Shown in pieces: positions 32,715-41,660 of a stretch of 64,000 bases of DNA; within the stretch, counting starts at the first letter, position 1, and every line of letters begins with the position of its first letter. The notes below the pieces were generated by a model. It was given only the letters and a program-made list of their open reading frames with translations, ran no database searches and was not told the DNA's origin. The position numbers and the translations under genes were made by a program. This DNA is from Hymenobacter sp. BT730 (lineage in GTDB: Bacteria > Bacteroidota > Bacteroidia > Cytophagales > Hymenobacteraceae). The DNA is taken from positions 496,001 through 560,000 of the forward strand of contig NZ_JAUOFB010000001.1 of the NCBI RefSeq assembly GCF_030542105.1. The letters are read 5' to 3'.

Positions 32715-32760
32715 ATACCACACTAGCAAGATGCTTCGACTGCGCTCAGCATGACACGTT
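32715..32760. repeat. Half copy of the TGTCATCCTGAGC-type repeat
   Basis: CTTCGACTGCGCTCAG then CATGACA (32734-32756) resembles the right arm of the 31709-31809 element (CCTTCGCTGGCTCAGGATGACA). The left arm is absent, so it is a degenerate or truncated copy in the gap between the two minus-strand genes. Confidence 0.5.
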
Positions 32761-32833
32761 CTTTTTAGGACGGTCTGGGGCCAACAACGTCAGCACCTGA
32801 GATACCGCGCTGTGCGCTGCATGATGGGCTTAA

Positions 32834-33550
32834 TTATTTTGGATTCTCAGCTTTTGATGAGTTGGGTGTGGCCACCGGTACTGGCGCTTCGGCGTTGGTG
32901 CCGGTGGCTTGCGCCTCGGCCAGCCGGTTTAAAATAAGGCTGATTTCCTGGGCGTGACTGAGAACCATAAAGTGGCCACCGCCCTCAACCAAATAATCTA
33001 CCGGCGCAGGGCCAGCAGGGAATACCCGGTCTCGGGTACCCAGAATCTGCAGGCATCGCCCCGTATCGGTACTGTCCCAGTGCAGGAGCCGGTCGATGGC
33101 CCAGCGGGTGTAGTGGGGCTCCATATCCTGGAGAATTTCCTTGAACAGGCGGTACTCTTCGCCATTGCGCACCCCGAAATACCATTGGCCGGCCCGGGGA
33201 AACAGCTTCAGTAACTGCGGTGGCACCAGCTTATAGACCTTAGAGGCCCGGATAGCGCGCAGCAAGGGCGGCAAGCAGCTGGCATCCGGGATGCTGGAAA
33301 TCAGGATGGCCTCAGCCAGCGGGCGCAGCCGACATAATTCCAACGCCACTACGCCCCCAAACGACACGCCCACCACCAGGCATGGCTGGGTGGAGTCCAC
33401 AAATTCGGCCATGCGGGTCACGTATTGCGGCAGGCTTTCATCCTTTTTAGGCGTGAGCCAGGGCAGCACGCGCACCTCGCCGCGTAGGAGCGGCAGGAGG
33501 TTACGGAAAACCCGCTCATCAGCGCCCAGCCCGGGAATAAGGTACATCAT
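32834..33550 (-). CDS. Alpha/beta hydrolase
   Basis: A 238-residue protein. MMYLIPGLGADERVFRNLL begins the fold, GVSFGGVVALEL holds the nucleophile Ser, GTRDRVFPAG the acid Asp and GGGHFMVLSHAQEI the catalytic His. It lacks a signal peptide. The C terminus has a low-complexity Ala/Pro/Asn tail. The substrate is unknown. The gene follows the 33561 gene by 10 bp and is likely co-transcribed. The ATG at 33550 was preferred over 33634, which would add a non-conserved stretch. Confidence 0.85.
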   Translation of the reverse strand: MMYLIPGLGADERVFRNLLPLLRGEVRVLPWLTPKKDESLPQYVTRMAEFVDSTQPCLVVGVSFGGVVALELCRLRPLAEAILISSIPDASCLPPLLRAIRASKVYKLVPPQLLKLFPRAGQWYFGVRNGEEYRLFKEILQDMEPHYTRWAIDRLLHWDSTDTGRCLQILGTRDRVFPAGPAPVDYLVEGGGHFMVLSHAQEISLILNRLAEAQATGTNAEAPVPVATPNSSKAENPK

Positions 33551-33560
33551 GGCGGTAGCC

Positions 33561-33980
33561 TTATGATTCCAGGCGCAGGTAGATGTCTTCGAGGTAAAAG
33601 ATATTATGGGGCACGGCATCCTCGTCGTCCTCATCCGTATCGGCAGGGTAGGTGCAGGAGAGCTTCAGGGCCACATCCGGTAGTACCACGGGCGGAACCG
33701 CTTCGGTGTTGTATTCCAGCAGGCAGGGCCAGTCGGTTACGGTGGCCAGCGCATCGGCTACCTGTTCCTGCAGGGCTTCCGCCCGGGGGCCAGCCAGGCG
33801 CAGAATTACGTCAAGGGCCTGAAACTCCAGACCGAGGTGGAAAAAATGCAGGTCATCATCAAACACCGTGGTGGCCCACAGGGTCACGTCGTTGGTGTTG
33901 TCGAAGACAATGGCGGTGAGCTGAACGTGCTCGACAAAGAAGTCGGCATCGTCCACGAGAGCATCAATCAGGCGGTTCAT
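33561..33980 (-). CDS. Hypothetical acidic protein
   Basis: A 139-residue protein starting MNRLIDALVDDADFFVEHVQ. It has beta-strand-rich segments (LTAIVFDNTNDVTLWATTV, HLGLEFQALDVILRLA) and an acidic tail (YPADTDEDDEDAVPHN). No family was recognised. It is directly upstream of the alpha/beta hydrolase (10 bp) and 80 bp downstream of hemW on the same strand, which may indicate a shared transcript. The start at 33980 was chosen over 34010. Confidence 0.6.
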   Translation of the reverse strand: MNRLIDALVDDADFFVEHVQLTAIVFDNTNDVTLWATTVFDDDLHFFHLGLEFQALDVILRLAGPRAEALQEQVADALATVTDWPCLLEYNTEAVPPVVLPDVALKLSCTYPADTDEDDEDAVPHNIFYLEDIYLRLES

Positions 33981-34060
33981 TGTCTCAATGTACGGTAAAA
34001 CCGGACGCAACGTACGGCCAATTTTCCGGGGATTGAGTGCCAGTGGGTTGCCCTGCCAGC

Positions 34061-35194
34061 TTACTCCTGAAACAGCTCCAGCGTAATCTGGTCGGCTAGT
34101 AATTTGCCCTGGTCCGTGAGCTGCAGCACCTCCTGGCGGATAGTGGCTTGCCCGGTGCCCTGGAGCTGTTGCAGGTAGGTTGCGTGGGTACTGAGCAGGT
34201 CTATGCCCAAGTGCTCGCGCAGGTGGCGCAGGTCGCAGCCCTGGGCGGTGCGCAGGCTGGTCATCAGGTACTCGTTGGCGCGGTCAGTGGGGGAGAGGAT
34301 TTCTACGGTGGCGGGCACCTCCTGGCGCTCCAGCACGGCGGCCACGTACTGCGGGTTGTTGGCTACGGTGTACTGCCGGCTGCTGCCGTTGAAGGAGTGC
34401 GCACTAGGACCCAGGCCCAGGTACGGCACGCCGCGCCAGTAGGCGGAGTTGTGGCGCGACTCGCGGCCGGGCTGGCAGAAGTTGCTGATTTCGTACTGCT
34501 GGTAGCCGTGGGCGCGCATCTGCGTGAGCAATAGCTCAAATTGCTGGGCCACAAACTCATCGGGCGGGGCTTTGAACGTGCCTTTTTTCAGTTGATGCCC
34601 GAACACGGTACCGGGCTCAATAGTGAGGGCATAGCAGGAAAGATGCGGCACCTGCAGGGCAAACGCCCGGGCCATGTCCTGCTCCCAGATGCTATGGTCG
34701 GGCGCAGGCACGCCGTAAATCAGATCCACCGATATATTCTCGAAGCCCGCGTCTTGTGCCAGTCGTACAGCCGTTTCTGATTCGGCGGCCGAGTGGGCCC
34801 GGTTCATCAGTCGCAGGTGGGGCTCGTGGAAGCTCTGCAGGCCGATGCTCAGCCGGTTGATGGGGGAAGCGGCCAGCTCCCGCACCTTCACGGCTGTGAG
34901 GTCGTCGGGGTTGGCTTCCAGGGTAATTTCGACACCTTCCGCTACACGAAAGTGACGATGAATTTCCTCCAGAATGAAATCCAGCTCAGCGGCCGTGAGT
35001 AAGGAAGGTGTGCCGCCACCGAAATAGATAGTATCGAGCACGGCAGCGGGCCCCAGGTATTCCTTGCGCAGAGCCAGCTCCTGGCCAATAGCTTCTACCA
35101 GGCGGCTTTTCAGCGCTAGCGAGGTGCTGAAATGGAAGTCGCAGTAGTGGCAGGCCTGCTTGCAGAAGGGAATATGAAGGTAGAGTCCGGGCAT
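34061..35194 (-). CDS. hemW: Radical SAM heme chaperone HemW
   Basis: A 377-residue protein, MPGLYLHIPFCKQACHYCDF, with the radical-SAM cluster motif C11-x3-C15-x2-C18. YFGGGTPSLLTAAEL, SIGLQSFHEPHLRLMNR and ISVDLIYGVPAPDHS are typical of the HemN/HemW family. It lacks the N-terminal extension of the true oxygen-independent coproporphyrinogen oxidase and is of HemW length. HemW inserts heme into respiratory proteins. The ATG at 35194 was chosen; the ORF opens at 35293 without conserved sequence. Confidence 0.93.
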   Translation of the reverse strand: MPGLYLHIPFCKQACHYCDFHFSTSLALKSRLVEAIGQELALRKEYLGPAAVLDTIYFGGGTPSLLTAAELDFILEEIHRHFRVAEGVEITLEANPDDLTAVKVRELAASPINRLSIGLQSFHEPHLRLMNRAHSAAESETAVRLAQDAGFENISVDLIYGVPAPDHSIWEQDMARAFALQVPHLSCYALTIEPGTVFGHQLKKGTFKAPPDEFVAQQFELLLTQMRAHGYQQYEISNFCQPGRESRHNSAYWRGVPYLGLGPSAHSFNGSSRQYTVANNPQYVAAVLERQEVPATVEILSPTDRANEYLMTSLRTAQGCDLRHLREHLGIDLLSTHATYLQQLQGTGQATIRQEVLQLTDQGKLLADQITLELFQE

Positions 35195-35294
35195 GAAGAA
35201 GTCCGCAGCGGCCAGGCAGCGTGCGCAGCGTTGCAGACTACAAAGATAACGCTTGGGTGGGGGAGAATGTGCGGCGGGCAATAGCGGCCTCACT

Positions 35295-35924
35295 TCATTT
35301 GCTGGCCAGAATCAACAGGTCCGTGGTGACGGCACCGTTCTGGCCAGACGTAGTCAGGCGCTGCACTTCGATGTTCCTAAACCCGTTTTCGGTGAGGGCT
35401 GCCAAGAGATAATCAGCCTGATGAAAATACATGTACAGAGGCTCGCCGGAACTGGAATACTGCAGGCCCGATTTGCTGTATTCGTCTTCCATTGTGCTGA
35501 TATACAGCGTTCCATCTTCAGTTAACAGCATGGCAGCATCTTGAATCAGCTTTATAGCCTCTTCTTTGGAAAGATAGGGCAGGAAAAAGCCGCACATAAT
35601 GGCATCGTACTGCTGGCCGAGCTGGCGGATATTCCGGCCGTCCAGCAGTTGAAATTCCGCTATGGGGTTATTCTGCCGGGCCAGCGCCAGCATGTTTGGG
35701 GCCAGGTCGATACCCAGAAGGCGGAAATCGGGGCGTTGCGCTAACAGGTACTGGGTGATGTTGCCGGGGCCACAGGCAATTTCCAGAATGGCTGGGTTGG
35801 GCTTGGCAACGCGGCAGCAAAAAGCGTCGAAGGAAGCATGATACTGATCCTGCCGCATGTACTTGGCCTGGTACTGGTTGGCCAGCTTATCGAACAAGGC
35901 GACGGCAGCGGCATTGTGGTCCAT
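35295..35924 (-). CDS. Class I SAM-dependent methyltransferase
   Basis: A 209-residue protein starting MDHNAAAVALFDKLANQYQ. AILEIACGPGNITQYLL is motif I of class I methyltransferases, followed by LLGIDLAPNMLALAR (motif for SAM ribose) and YDAIMCGFFLPYLSKEEA. The substrate is unknown. It sits between hemW (100 bp downstream) and a hypothetical gene 71 bp upstream. The ATG at 35924 was selected since the longer ORF has no conserved extension. Confidence 0.88.
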   Translation of the reverse strand: MDHNAAAVALFDKLANQYQAKYMRQDQYHASFDAFCCRVAKPNPAILEIACGPGNITQYLLAQRPDFRLLGIDLAPNMLALARQNNPIAEFQLLDGRNIRQLGQQYDAIMCGFFLPYLSKEEAIKLIQDAAMLLTEDGTLYISTMEDEYSKSGLQYSSSGEPLYMYFHQADYLLAALTENGFRNIEVQRLTTSGQNGAVTTDLLILASK

Positions 35925-35995
35925 AAGGTGGAGGCGTTGAGGATGATATATAAATGGGCGCTTACTGAGCTGCCAGCTAAACCCGCCTGCCGGGG

Positions 35996-36547
35996 CTAGG
36001 CGTTCATCCGGCTGAAGTGCATATACCAGTTCCACTCCCAGGATTGACCGTTATCGGCAGAAAAAGCCTGACTCCATACCGGGTTTTCTTTGTCCCGGGC
36101 ATCCCACCGGAACACGACCAGAATTTCCTGGCCATCAAAAATGTCCTTGGTGAAGAAATGGGCAATGTCCTGATCAAAGGAGCCAACCACGGGCGGGTCT
36201 AGTTTGCCGGCGTTGGAATCGGCCCAGTAGATGCTCCAGAGCCGGGTTGTGGGGTTAAAAAGTCTGACCGACATTCCTTCAAATGGCACGCCTTCAAACG
36301 TAGCTAAGTAGTTGTCGATGTTCCCTAGGCCGTGCAAAACCCGATGCATCTCCTGCGTCGACTCAAACTCTACCCATTCAGTACAGTTCGCTAACCGTGA
36401 TTTCAACTTGCGGTTATGCAGCTTCCACCGGCCTTCATAAAAATCAAAGTCATGTTTGGAAGAGGTAGCCGAGGCGGTAATGAGCAGTTCGCCGGTGGAG
36501 GTAAATCTTACTTCAGGAATTTCAATAGGGTTGATGTCGATGGACAT
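35996..36547 (-). CDS. Hypothetical protein (DUF1579-like)
   Basis: A 183-residue soluble protein. It reads SSKHDFDFYEGRWKLHNRKL, a start typical of a family of uncharacterised proteins in many bacteria with a W-x-x-H-N-R motif, then FEGVPFEGMSVRLFNPTTRL and a C terminus rich in Trp (SWEWNWYMHFSRM). Its fold is probably a lipocalin-like or DUF1579-type beta barrel. The function is unknown. It is upstream of the methyltransferase by 71 bp. Confidence 0.7.
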   Translation of the reverse strand: MSIDINPIEIPEVRFTSTGELLITASATSSKHDFDFYEGRWKLHNRKLKSRLANCTEWVEFESTQEMHRVLHGLGNIDNYLATFEGVPFEGMSVRLFNPTTRLWSIYWADSNAGKLDPPVVGSFDQDIAHFFTKDIFDGQEILVVFRWDARDKENPVWSQAFSADNGQSWEWNWYMHFSRMNA

Positions 36548-36701
36548 TTTTAGTAATCGGGAAAGAATAGGATGGCAACAAAACGTGGCAATATAGTCTA
36601 GTCCTCATATCGGCTGCCTGTCTGGACACAGATTCAGTATTTCCCGTCGCTGTCTTATTGTTCCTGGCACGAAACCGCCGGTTTTGCGTTTACTTGCCGT
36701 C

Positions 36702-38555
36702 ATGGCTGCGCGCTTACTGCTTTTTCTGGGATGCTACTGGCTGCTACTAAGCAGTTCAACTAGCAGCGCTTGGGCGCAGGTTTCGCCTAATACTCCTGGC
36801 TTGGCAAGTCCACCGCTGCCTCCTAACACCACTCCGGACACTACCCGGCTCCGCCCGGTAGTGCGGGCCCACCCGCGCACGCTGGTGCTGGAAACCGAAG
36901 CCGCCGACCTGCCCATAGTGCGGCGCTACCGCTACCGCCGCACACTGCCCGATTCCTTAGCGGTATTGCGCGAAGTGCGGGCCCTGGTGCTCAGCCTGCA
37001 GCACGATGCCTACCTCACGGCCTCGGCCGACACGCTCCAATGGCAACCGGATACCGTGCGGGTGCGCCTGTACGTAGGAGAGCCGTTCCGCTGGGTCCGG
37101 CTACGCAACGGCAACCTCGGCGACGCCCTGCTAACCCGCGCCGGCTACCGGGAGCGATTCTTCACCAATAAGCCTTTCGTGCCCACCGACTGGGTACGCC
37201 TGCAGCAGCGCATTCTATCAGAAGCTGAAAATCAGGGCTACCCCTTCGCCACCGTGCGCCTCGATTCTTTGCAACTCACGGGCCGCGATATTGAGGGCCG
37301 GGTAGTATTGGAGCGCGGGCCGGTGGTGTACTTCGATTCGTTGCAGATAGTAGGGGCTACCAAGACCCGCAAGCAGTTTCTGATGCGGTATCTGCAAATC
37401 ATTCCCAACCAGCCCTACAGCCAGCAGCGGGTAGAGGCGGCCACCCGTCTGCTAAAACAGCTGCCTTATCTGCGGGTGAAGGCTGCGCCTGAAGTGCGCT
37501 TTGCTCAGAGTAAAGCCCGCGTATACCTACTGCTGGAAGACCGTCCGGCCAACCAGTTTGATGCTATTGTGGGCGTACTACCCAACCCTGCGCCCGGCCC
37601 CACCCAAAAGCGCGTGCAGCTGACCGGCGACGTGACGATTAACCTGCGCAACCTGCGTGGAGGGGGCAAGCAGTTGGGGCTGCAGTGGCGCAAAGTAGAT
37701 GCCCTTTCGCAGCTGCTGGATGCGCAGTATGTGCACCCGGGGTTCTTCGGCACGCCGCTGGAGGTAAGCGGCAGCTTTAATCTGTACCGACAGAACGATG
37801 CCTTCCAGACCATCCGGCCCCGCGTGCAGGTTACCTATCCCATGGCCAAGGCCGGGCGCATTGCCTTTTTCACCGAGCGGCGCGGCTCCCGCCTCCTAGC
37901 CGATTCCACCTTTCGCCAGCGCACCACGCTGCCCCAGAACATCGATACCGAATACAACTCCTACGGTCTGGACTATGCCTGGAACACGCTGGATGACCTG
38001 TATTTTCCTCGCCAAGGCCTGCTGGTGACTGCCCAGGCTGCCATCGGCAATAAGCGCATCTTCAAAAATGCCGAACTGAATGATACGCTTTACCAGCGGC
38101 TGCCGCTGCGCTCCACGCAAACCACGCTGGGGCTGCGCGTGGAGCGGTACTTCCGGGTGGGGCGCAATGGGGTGGTGCTGGCGCGGGTGCGCGGTGAGGC
38201 CCTGCTCAACCAGCGCCTGTTTCTCAACGACCTGTTCCGGCTGGGCGGCCTGACTACTCTGCGGGGCTTCAATGAGCTGAACTTCTACGCCAACCAATAT
38301 GCCGTGGGTACCGTGGAATTCCGGCAGTATACCGGGCAGGATGCCTACGTTTTTCTGTTTGCCGATCAGGGAATGCTGCGGCAGGATATAGTGGGTACCC
38401 AAAGCACCAACAATCCCACCGGCCTGGGCGCGGGTTTGAGCTTCCGCACCGGCGCCGGGGTATTTCAGTTTGTGTATTCCGTGGGCCGGGCCCGGGGGCA
38501 GACGTTGGCGCTGGGCGCCTCTAAAATTCACTTCGGCATTACCAGTAGGTTTTAG
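36702..38555 (+). CDS. BamA/TamA (Omp85) family outer-membrane protein
   Basis: A 617-residue exported protein (signal peptide ending near AWAQV). A POTRA-like domain is seen from ERGPVVYFDSLQIVGATK to LPYLRVKAAPEVRF (about 210-270). A C-terminal barrel follows with FGTPLEVSGSFNLYRQN, the segment DLYFPRQGLLVTAQA and a conserved LFRLGGLTTLRGFNE region typical of Omp85 barrels. It ends in an aromatic F (GITSRF), the usual barrel signal. Family members insert or export proteins or lipids. With only one clear POTRA, it is not BamA itself. The ATG at 36702 was preferred over TTG at 36684. Confidence 0.88.
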   Translation: MAARLLLFLGCYWLLLSSSTSSAWAQVSPNTPGLASPPLPPNTTPDTTRLRPVVRAHPRTLVLETEAADLPIVRRYRYRRTLPDSLAVLREVRALVLSLQHDAYLTASADTLQWQPDTVRVRLYVGEPFRWVRLRNGNLGDALLTRAGYRERFFTNKPFVPTDWVRLQQRILSEAENQGYPFATVRLDSLQLTGRDIEGRVVLERGPVVYFDSLQIVGATKTRKQFLMRYLQIIPNQPYSQQRVEAATRLLKQLPYLRVKAAPEVRFAQSKARVYLLLEDRPANQFDAIVGVLPNPAPGPTQKRVQLTGDVTINLRNLRGGGKQLGLQWRKVDALSQLLDAQYVHPGFFGTPLEVSGSFNLYRQNDAFQTIRPRVQVTYPMAKAGRIAFFTERRGSRLLADSTFRQRTTLPQNIDTEYNSYGLDYAWNTLDDLYFPRQGLLVTAQAAIGNKRIFKNAELNDTLYQRLPLRSTQTTLGLRVERYFRVGRNGVVLARVRGEALLNQRLFLNDLFRLGGLTTLRGFNELNFYANQYAVGTVEFRQYTGQDAYVFLFADQGMLRQDIVGTQSTNNPTGLGAGLSFRTGAGVFQFVYSVGRARGQTLALGASKIHFGITSRF

Positions 38556-38571
38556 GCGTAGGTGATGCCGC

Positions 38572-38606
38572 ACAAAAAAGCCGCTGAGGTTATACCACAG
38601 CGGCTT
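38572..38606 (-). terminator. Terminator of the esterase gene
   Basis: AAGCCGCTG and CAGCGGCTT pair, with inner GGT/ACC pairs. On the minus strand six T follow, 28 bp after the esterase stop at 38634. Confidence 0.8.
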
Positions 38607-38633
38607 CTACAATCAGCATTAGTTCAGCATGCT

Positions 38634-39809
38634 TTATTTCAGAGCGCCCTTCAGCTGACTGGCGGCCAGGTCCTGGGCTTCGCGGGCCTGGGGTACTACG
38701 GTACCCATGCCAAAGAATTCGTGGGTTACGTTGTCGTAGTTCTGGTATTTCACGGGAATACCGGCAGCCTGCAGCTTATCGGCGTAGGCTTTCCCTTCAC
38801 TCATCAGCGGGTCGATGCCGGCTCCGATAACCGTGGCGGGGGCCAGGCCCTTTAGGTTAGCAACTTTCACCAGCGAAATTATGGGGCTGTTGCCCTCGGC
38901 GGGGGTGCGCAGGTAGTGCTTGAAGAACCACGCCATGAAGGGTTTGCTTAGCGGCTTGGCACTGGCATTTTTCTGGTAGGAGGGCGTATTCATATCATAG
39001 CCGGCGATGGGGTACACCAGTAGTTGGTGTTTGGGCTGGGCAATACCTTTGTCGCGGGCCATGATGCAGACGTTAGCCGCTAAGTTGCCGCCGGCGCTTT
39101 CTCCGGCCACCGCTACGCGCTTAGGGTCGCCGTTGATGGAAGCAGCATTCTTCAGCACCCACTGGTACGCCGCAAAAGAGTCGTTATGTGCTGTAGGAAA
39201 CTTGTGCTCCGGGGCCTGCCGGTATGCTACTGATACGAATATGGCGCCGGTTTTCTCAGCCAGGGCGCGTACGGAAGGGTCATAGGTATCGAGGTTGGCA
39301 ATAACCCATCCGCCGCCGTGGTAATATACCACCACGGGCAGCGGGCCGGTGGCACCCCGGGGCGTATAAATACGGGCTCTTACTCCGGGGGCTACTTCCT
39401 TCGTCACGGTATCCAGCGGGGAGGGAGGCGTCGGAATACCATGCTCCTTCATGACGGCCATCACGGCATCGGTGGGCGAAGGCGCCTTGCGTACTTCCTG
39501 GGGCGTAAGCTTTTCCGGAGGAGTAGGGCCGCTTAAGCTGGCTAGCTTATCGATTACCACCTGCATTTCTGGGCCCATGTTAGGTGCCCATGCCGGTGGC
39601 GGGCCCGTGGGCTTCAATGGTTTTTGAGTGCCGGCCATAGCAGTATCCCCAGCGGTAGTAGCCATATTGGTGGTATCGGTGGCTACAGTAGTAGTGGATT
39701 GCTCCGTTTTGGTTTCCGTACTGCAGCCAAATGAAAAGCCAAGGGCAACTAGCAGGGCTGAAGTCAGGTAGTGTTTTGTCCGAAGGATAAGGGAGAAGTA
39801 TTGCTTCAT
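38634..39809 (-). CDS. Alpha/beta hydrolase (HSL-type esterase) lipoprotein
   Basis: A 391-residue protein. MKQYFSLILRTKHYLTSALL leads to a lipobox at FSFGC (Cys29), then a Thr/Ala-rich linker. The catalytic domain has VVVYYHGGGWVIANL (oxyanion hole HGGG), VAVAGESAGGNLAANV (nucleophile Ser), and acid and His in GAGIDPLMSEG and NVTHEFFGMG. This is the hormone-sensitive-lipase-like (HSL) group, usually acting on small or medium esters. It is a periplasmic or outer-membrane-facing enzyme. The ATG at 39809 starts the signal peptide; the ORF is open to 40019. Confidence 0.9.
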   Translation of the reverse strand: MKQYFSLILRTKHYLTSALLVALGFSFGCSTETKTEQSTTTVATDTTNMATTAGDTAMAGTQKPLKPTGPPPAWAPNMGPEMQVVIDKLASLSGPTPPEKLTPQEVRKAPSPTDAVMAVMKEHGIPTPPSPLDTVTKEVAPGVRARIYTPRGATGPLPVVVYYHGGGWVIANLDTYDPSVRALAEKTGAIFVSVAYRQAPEHKFPTAHNDSFAAYQWVLKNAASINGDPKRVAVAGESAGGNLAANVCIMARDKGIAQPKHQLLVYPIAGYDMNTPSYQKNASAKPLSKPFMAWFFKHYLRTPAEGNSPIISLVKVANLKGLAPATVIGAGIDPLMSEGKAYADKLQAAGIPVKYQNYDNVTHEFFGMGTVVPQAREAQDLAASQLKGALK

Positions 39810-40002
39810 GGGGGGTAATGGTTGAATAAGAGTATGACAGTAGAAAAGACCTACGTAAATTTTCAAAGAAGCAGTTGTATGAAATTTGAATATTGAAAAA
39901 TGGCACTGGAGAAACGATAAAACAATGCGTCTGATTATCAGTCGGAAATCTGTCAGATAGCGCATTTTTTGCCATGAAGCATACTTATCCCAAAATCCCT
40001 CG

Positions 40003-40010
40003 TACATTTG
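40003..40010 (+). promoter_or_regulatory. -7 promoter element of the initiator tRNA gene
   Basis: TACATTTG fits TAnnTTTG and lies 13 bp before the tRNA 5' end, leaving a very short leader. Confidence 0.6.
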
Positions 40011-40023
40011 CAGAACCAAACAG

Positions 40024-40096
<73 letters not shown>

Positions 40097-40099
40097 CCT

Positions 40100-40134
40100 A
40101 AAAGGGCGTTTCCAATACGGAAGCGCCCTTTTTT
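40100..40134 (+). terminator. Terminator of the tRNA
   Basis: AAAGGGCGTTTCC pairs with GGAAGCGCCCTTT (one G-U) around loop AATAC, then a T-run. Confidence 0.85.
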
Positions 40135-40191
40135 ATTTGTTTATACTGCAGTTTATACTGCAACTTCGGCCACACCTCTTCCACTTTAAAA

Positions 40192-40524
40192 TTAACTGCG
40201 AAGCGGTGAAAATCTCATAACCTTCTCGTTAACAGAGCAGTGCCGCACTTGAGTAAGCGCCTCATCTACCCGCTGGCGGAACAGCCGGCCAATGGGCAAC
40301 TCTTGAGAGCGTACTTCAATGTGCCGTGTGTTATAGGCCTGAACCTTATCTAGCGCCACGATGAAGGAGCGGTGAATGCGCAGGAAATTGCTTTCGGATG
40401 GCTTTTCTTCTAAGCCGTTGATGGTTTGTTTGACAACCAGTCCCGACCCTGTGGTGAGATGAATTTTGACATAGTCCTTCAAGCCTTCTACATATAGAAT
40501 GTCACACAATTCCACCTTCACCAT
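40192..40524 (-). CDS. Stand-alone LytTR DNA-binding domain
   Basis: A 110-residue protein starting MVKVELCDILYVEGLKDYVK, the LytTR domain. It has NFLRIHRSFIVALDKVQAY, a conserved LytTR block, and ends PIGRLFRQRVDEAL. Full response regulators have an N-terminal receiver that is missing. The frame stays open upstream without an ATG, reading EPFLYFCLDRK, which looks like the first strand of the same domain. This suggests that the gene is 5' truncated or uses a non-ATG start. It lies 62 bp after the OMP-like gene on the same strand. Confidence 0.7.
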   Translation of the reverse strand: MVKVELCDILYVEGLKDYVKIHLTTGSGLVVKQTINGLEEKPSESNFLRIHRSFIVALDKVQAYNTRHIEVRSQELPIGRLFRQRVDEALTQVRHCSVNEKVMRFSPLRS

Positions 40525-40586
40525 TTTGCGGTCTAGGCAGAAGTATAGGAATGGTTCAGTGTCAATGTGCAGATGGCCTCTCTGGC

Positions 40587-41183
40587 TCAGCGACCGGGGA
40601 TGGTAGCGGTATAGGCGAGACCAATTGAATTCGCCGAATACGTTTGGTGATACTGGTCTTTGTACTGCATAGCCGTGTACTGGAGCCCGACCCCACGGTA
40701 CGCAATTTCGAAGGTCGGTCCACTGGCTCCTTTAAAAGTGATGTCCTCCCCAATGCCATCGGCCTTAAATTGAATGCCGCGGTGCATGGCTAATCCGGCT
40801 CCTATTAGTAATCGGTCCGTTATCATCCAGTTGGCTGTGAAATGGAAGGGCACCCGGGTCAAGCGAATATGCGCATTCTCGGCCGCGGTGGTCACGTACT
40901 TATAACCCACAGTGGCTCTTAAGAGCAGCTTCTCAACTTTAGGAACCTGAAATTCCCCGCCTAGGGCAACAGAAATACCTTGCCCTGCTTTAACCGATTG
41001 GGTATTTCCATTGGTAAAGTACACTTCGGCGACACGGTCACCGCCTAGTGCTAATGCGCCACCGACTAATAAGCGCGCGTGAGATACTTTTTTCTCGGTT
41101 TTCTCGGTTGCTTGCGCAAACCCTTCCTTCAAAGGGGCCATGGCTAAAGAAGCCACTAAAACTAGGTGCTTAAAAGCAGTCAT
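40587..41183 (-). CDS. Secreted outer-membrane-like hypothetical protein
   Basis: A 198-residue exported protein (MTAFKHLVLVASLAMAPLKE, cleavage near GFAQA). The mature part is predicted beta-rich, with VEKLLLRATVGYKYVTTA, LTRVPFHFTANWMITDRLLI and a final AYTATIPGR, like a small outer-membrane barrel. No family was firmly recognised. It precedes the LytTR fragment on the same strand. The ATG at 41183 was chosen over 41249 since it begins the signal peptide. Confidence 0.65.
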   Translation of the reverse strand: MTAFKHLVLVASLAMAPLKEGFAQATEKTEKKVSHARLLVGGALALGGDRVAEVYFTNGNTQSVKAGQGISVALGGEFQVPKVEKLLLRATVGYKYVTTAAENAHIRLTRVPFHFTANWMITDRLLIGAGLAMHRGIQFKADGIGEDITFKGASGPTFEIAYRGVGLQYTAMQYKDQYHQTYSANSIGLAYTATIPGR

Positions 41184-41660
41184 GTGGGAAGTAGTAGAAG
41201 TGCTGCTATTGATTTTTGGCTTGTGGCGGATAGTTGCGCTGCCTTGCAAAAGATGCCCGGATCATATCAGGTAGGACAGCAAAGCGGGAAGCGTGGCAAC
41301 GGCTCCAATATATATTTAGGATATGAAAATATCTATATAATGCTCTTTAAAAATGAAGAGTGGGCGGGACGCAGATTTTTATTTCTGCTTTCGTCAACCG
41401 GAAGCTCTGGTGCAATTTTATCGGTTGGAAGTAGACTCACGTAGCCGGATGGATAAAAAAGGCTATTGCTTTTATAATGGGATACTCAAGCGGAGAAAGA
41501 GAGTAGTTGCGCCCAGAGCCTTTCCCAGCGCAGCTGGGCTAGGGCATGGCCGTGATGTCATATAGCCAATAATAAGCCGACTCCTTTATCAGAGATTCGG
41601 ATAAGTGTTAAGGCTTCTGTGAAGTATCTCTTTATTCCGATTTGCGAGGAAGCCCTCAGC
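41184..41660. other. Intergenic region without recognised gene
   Basis: A 477-bp gap between the OMP-like gene and the PepSY gene. It contains a 70-codon ORF on the + strand (41353-41565) with no recognised family. I see no repeat, RNA or promoter that I can support. Confidence 0.4.

Noticed and set aside
41353..41565. 70-codon ORF in the gap before the PepSY gene
   Set aside because: No family or signal peptide was seen, and the context gives no support. It could be real but cannot be supported.
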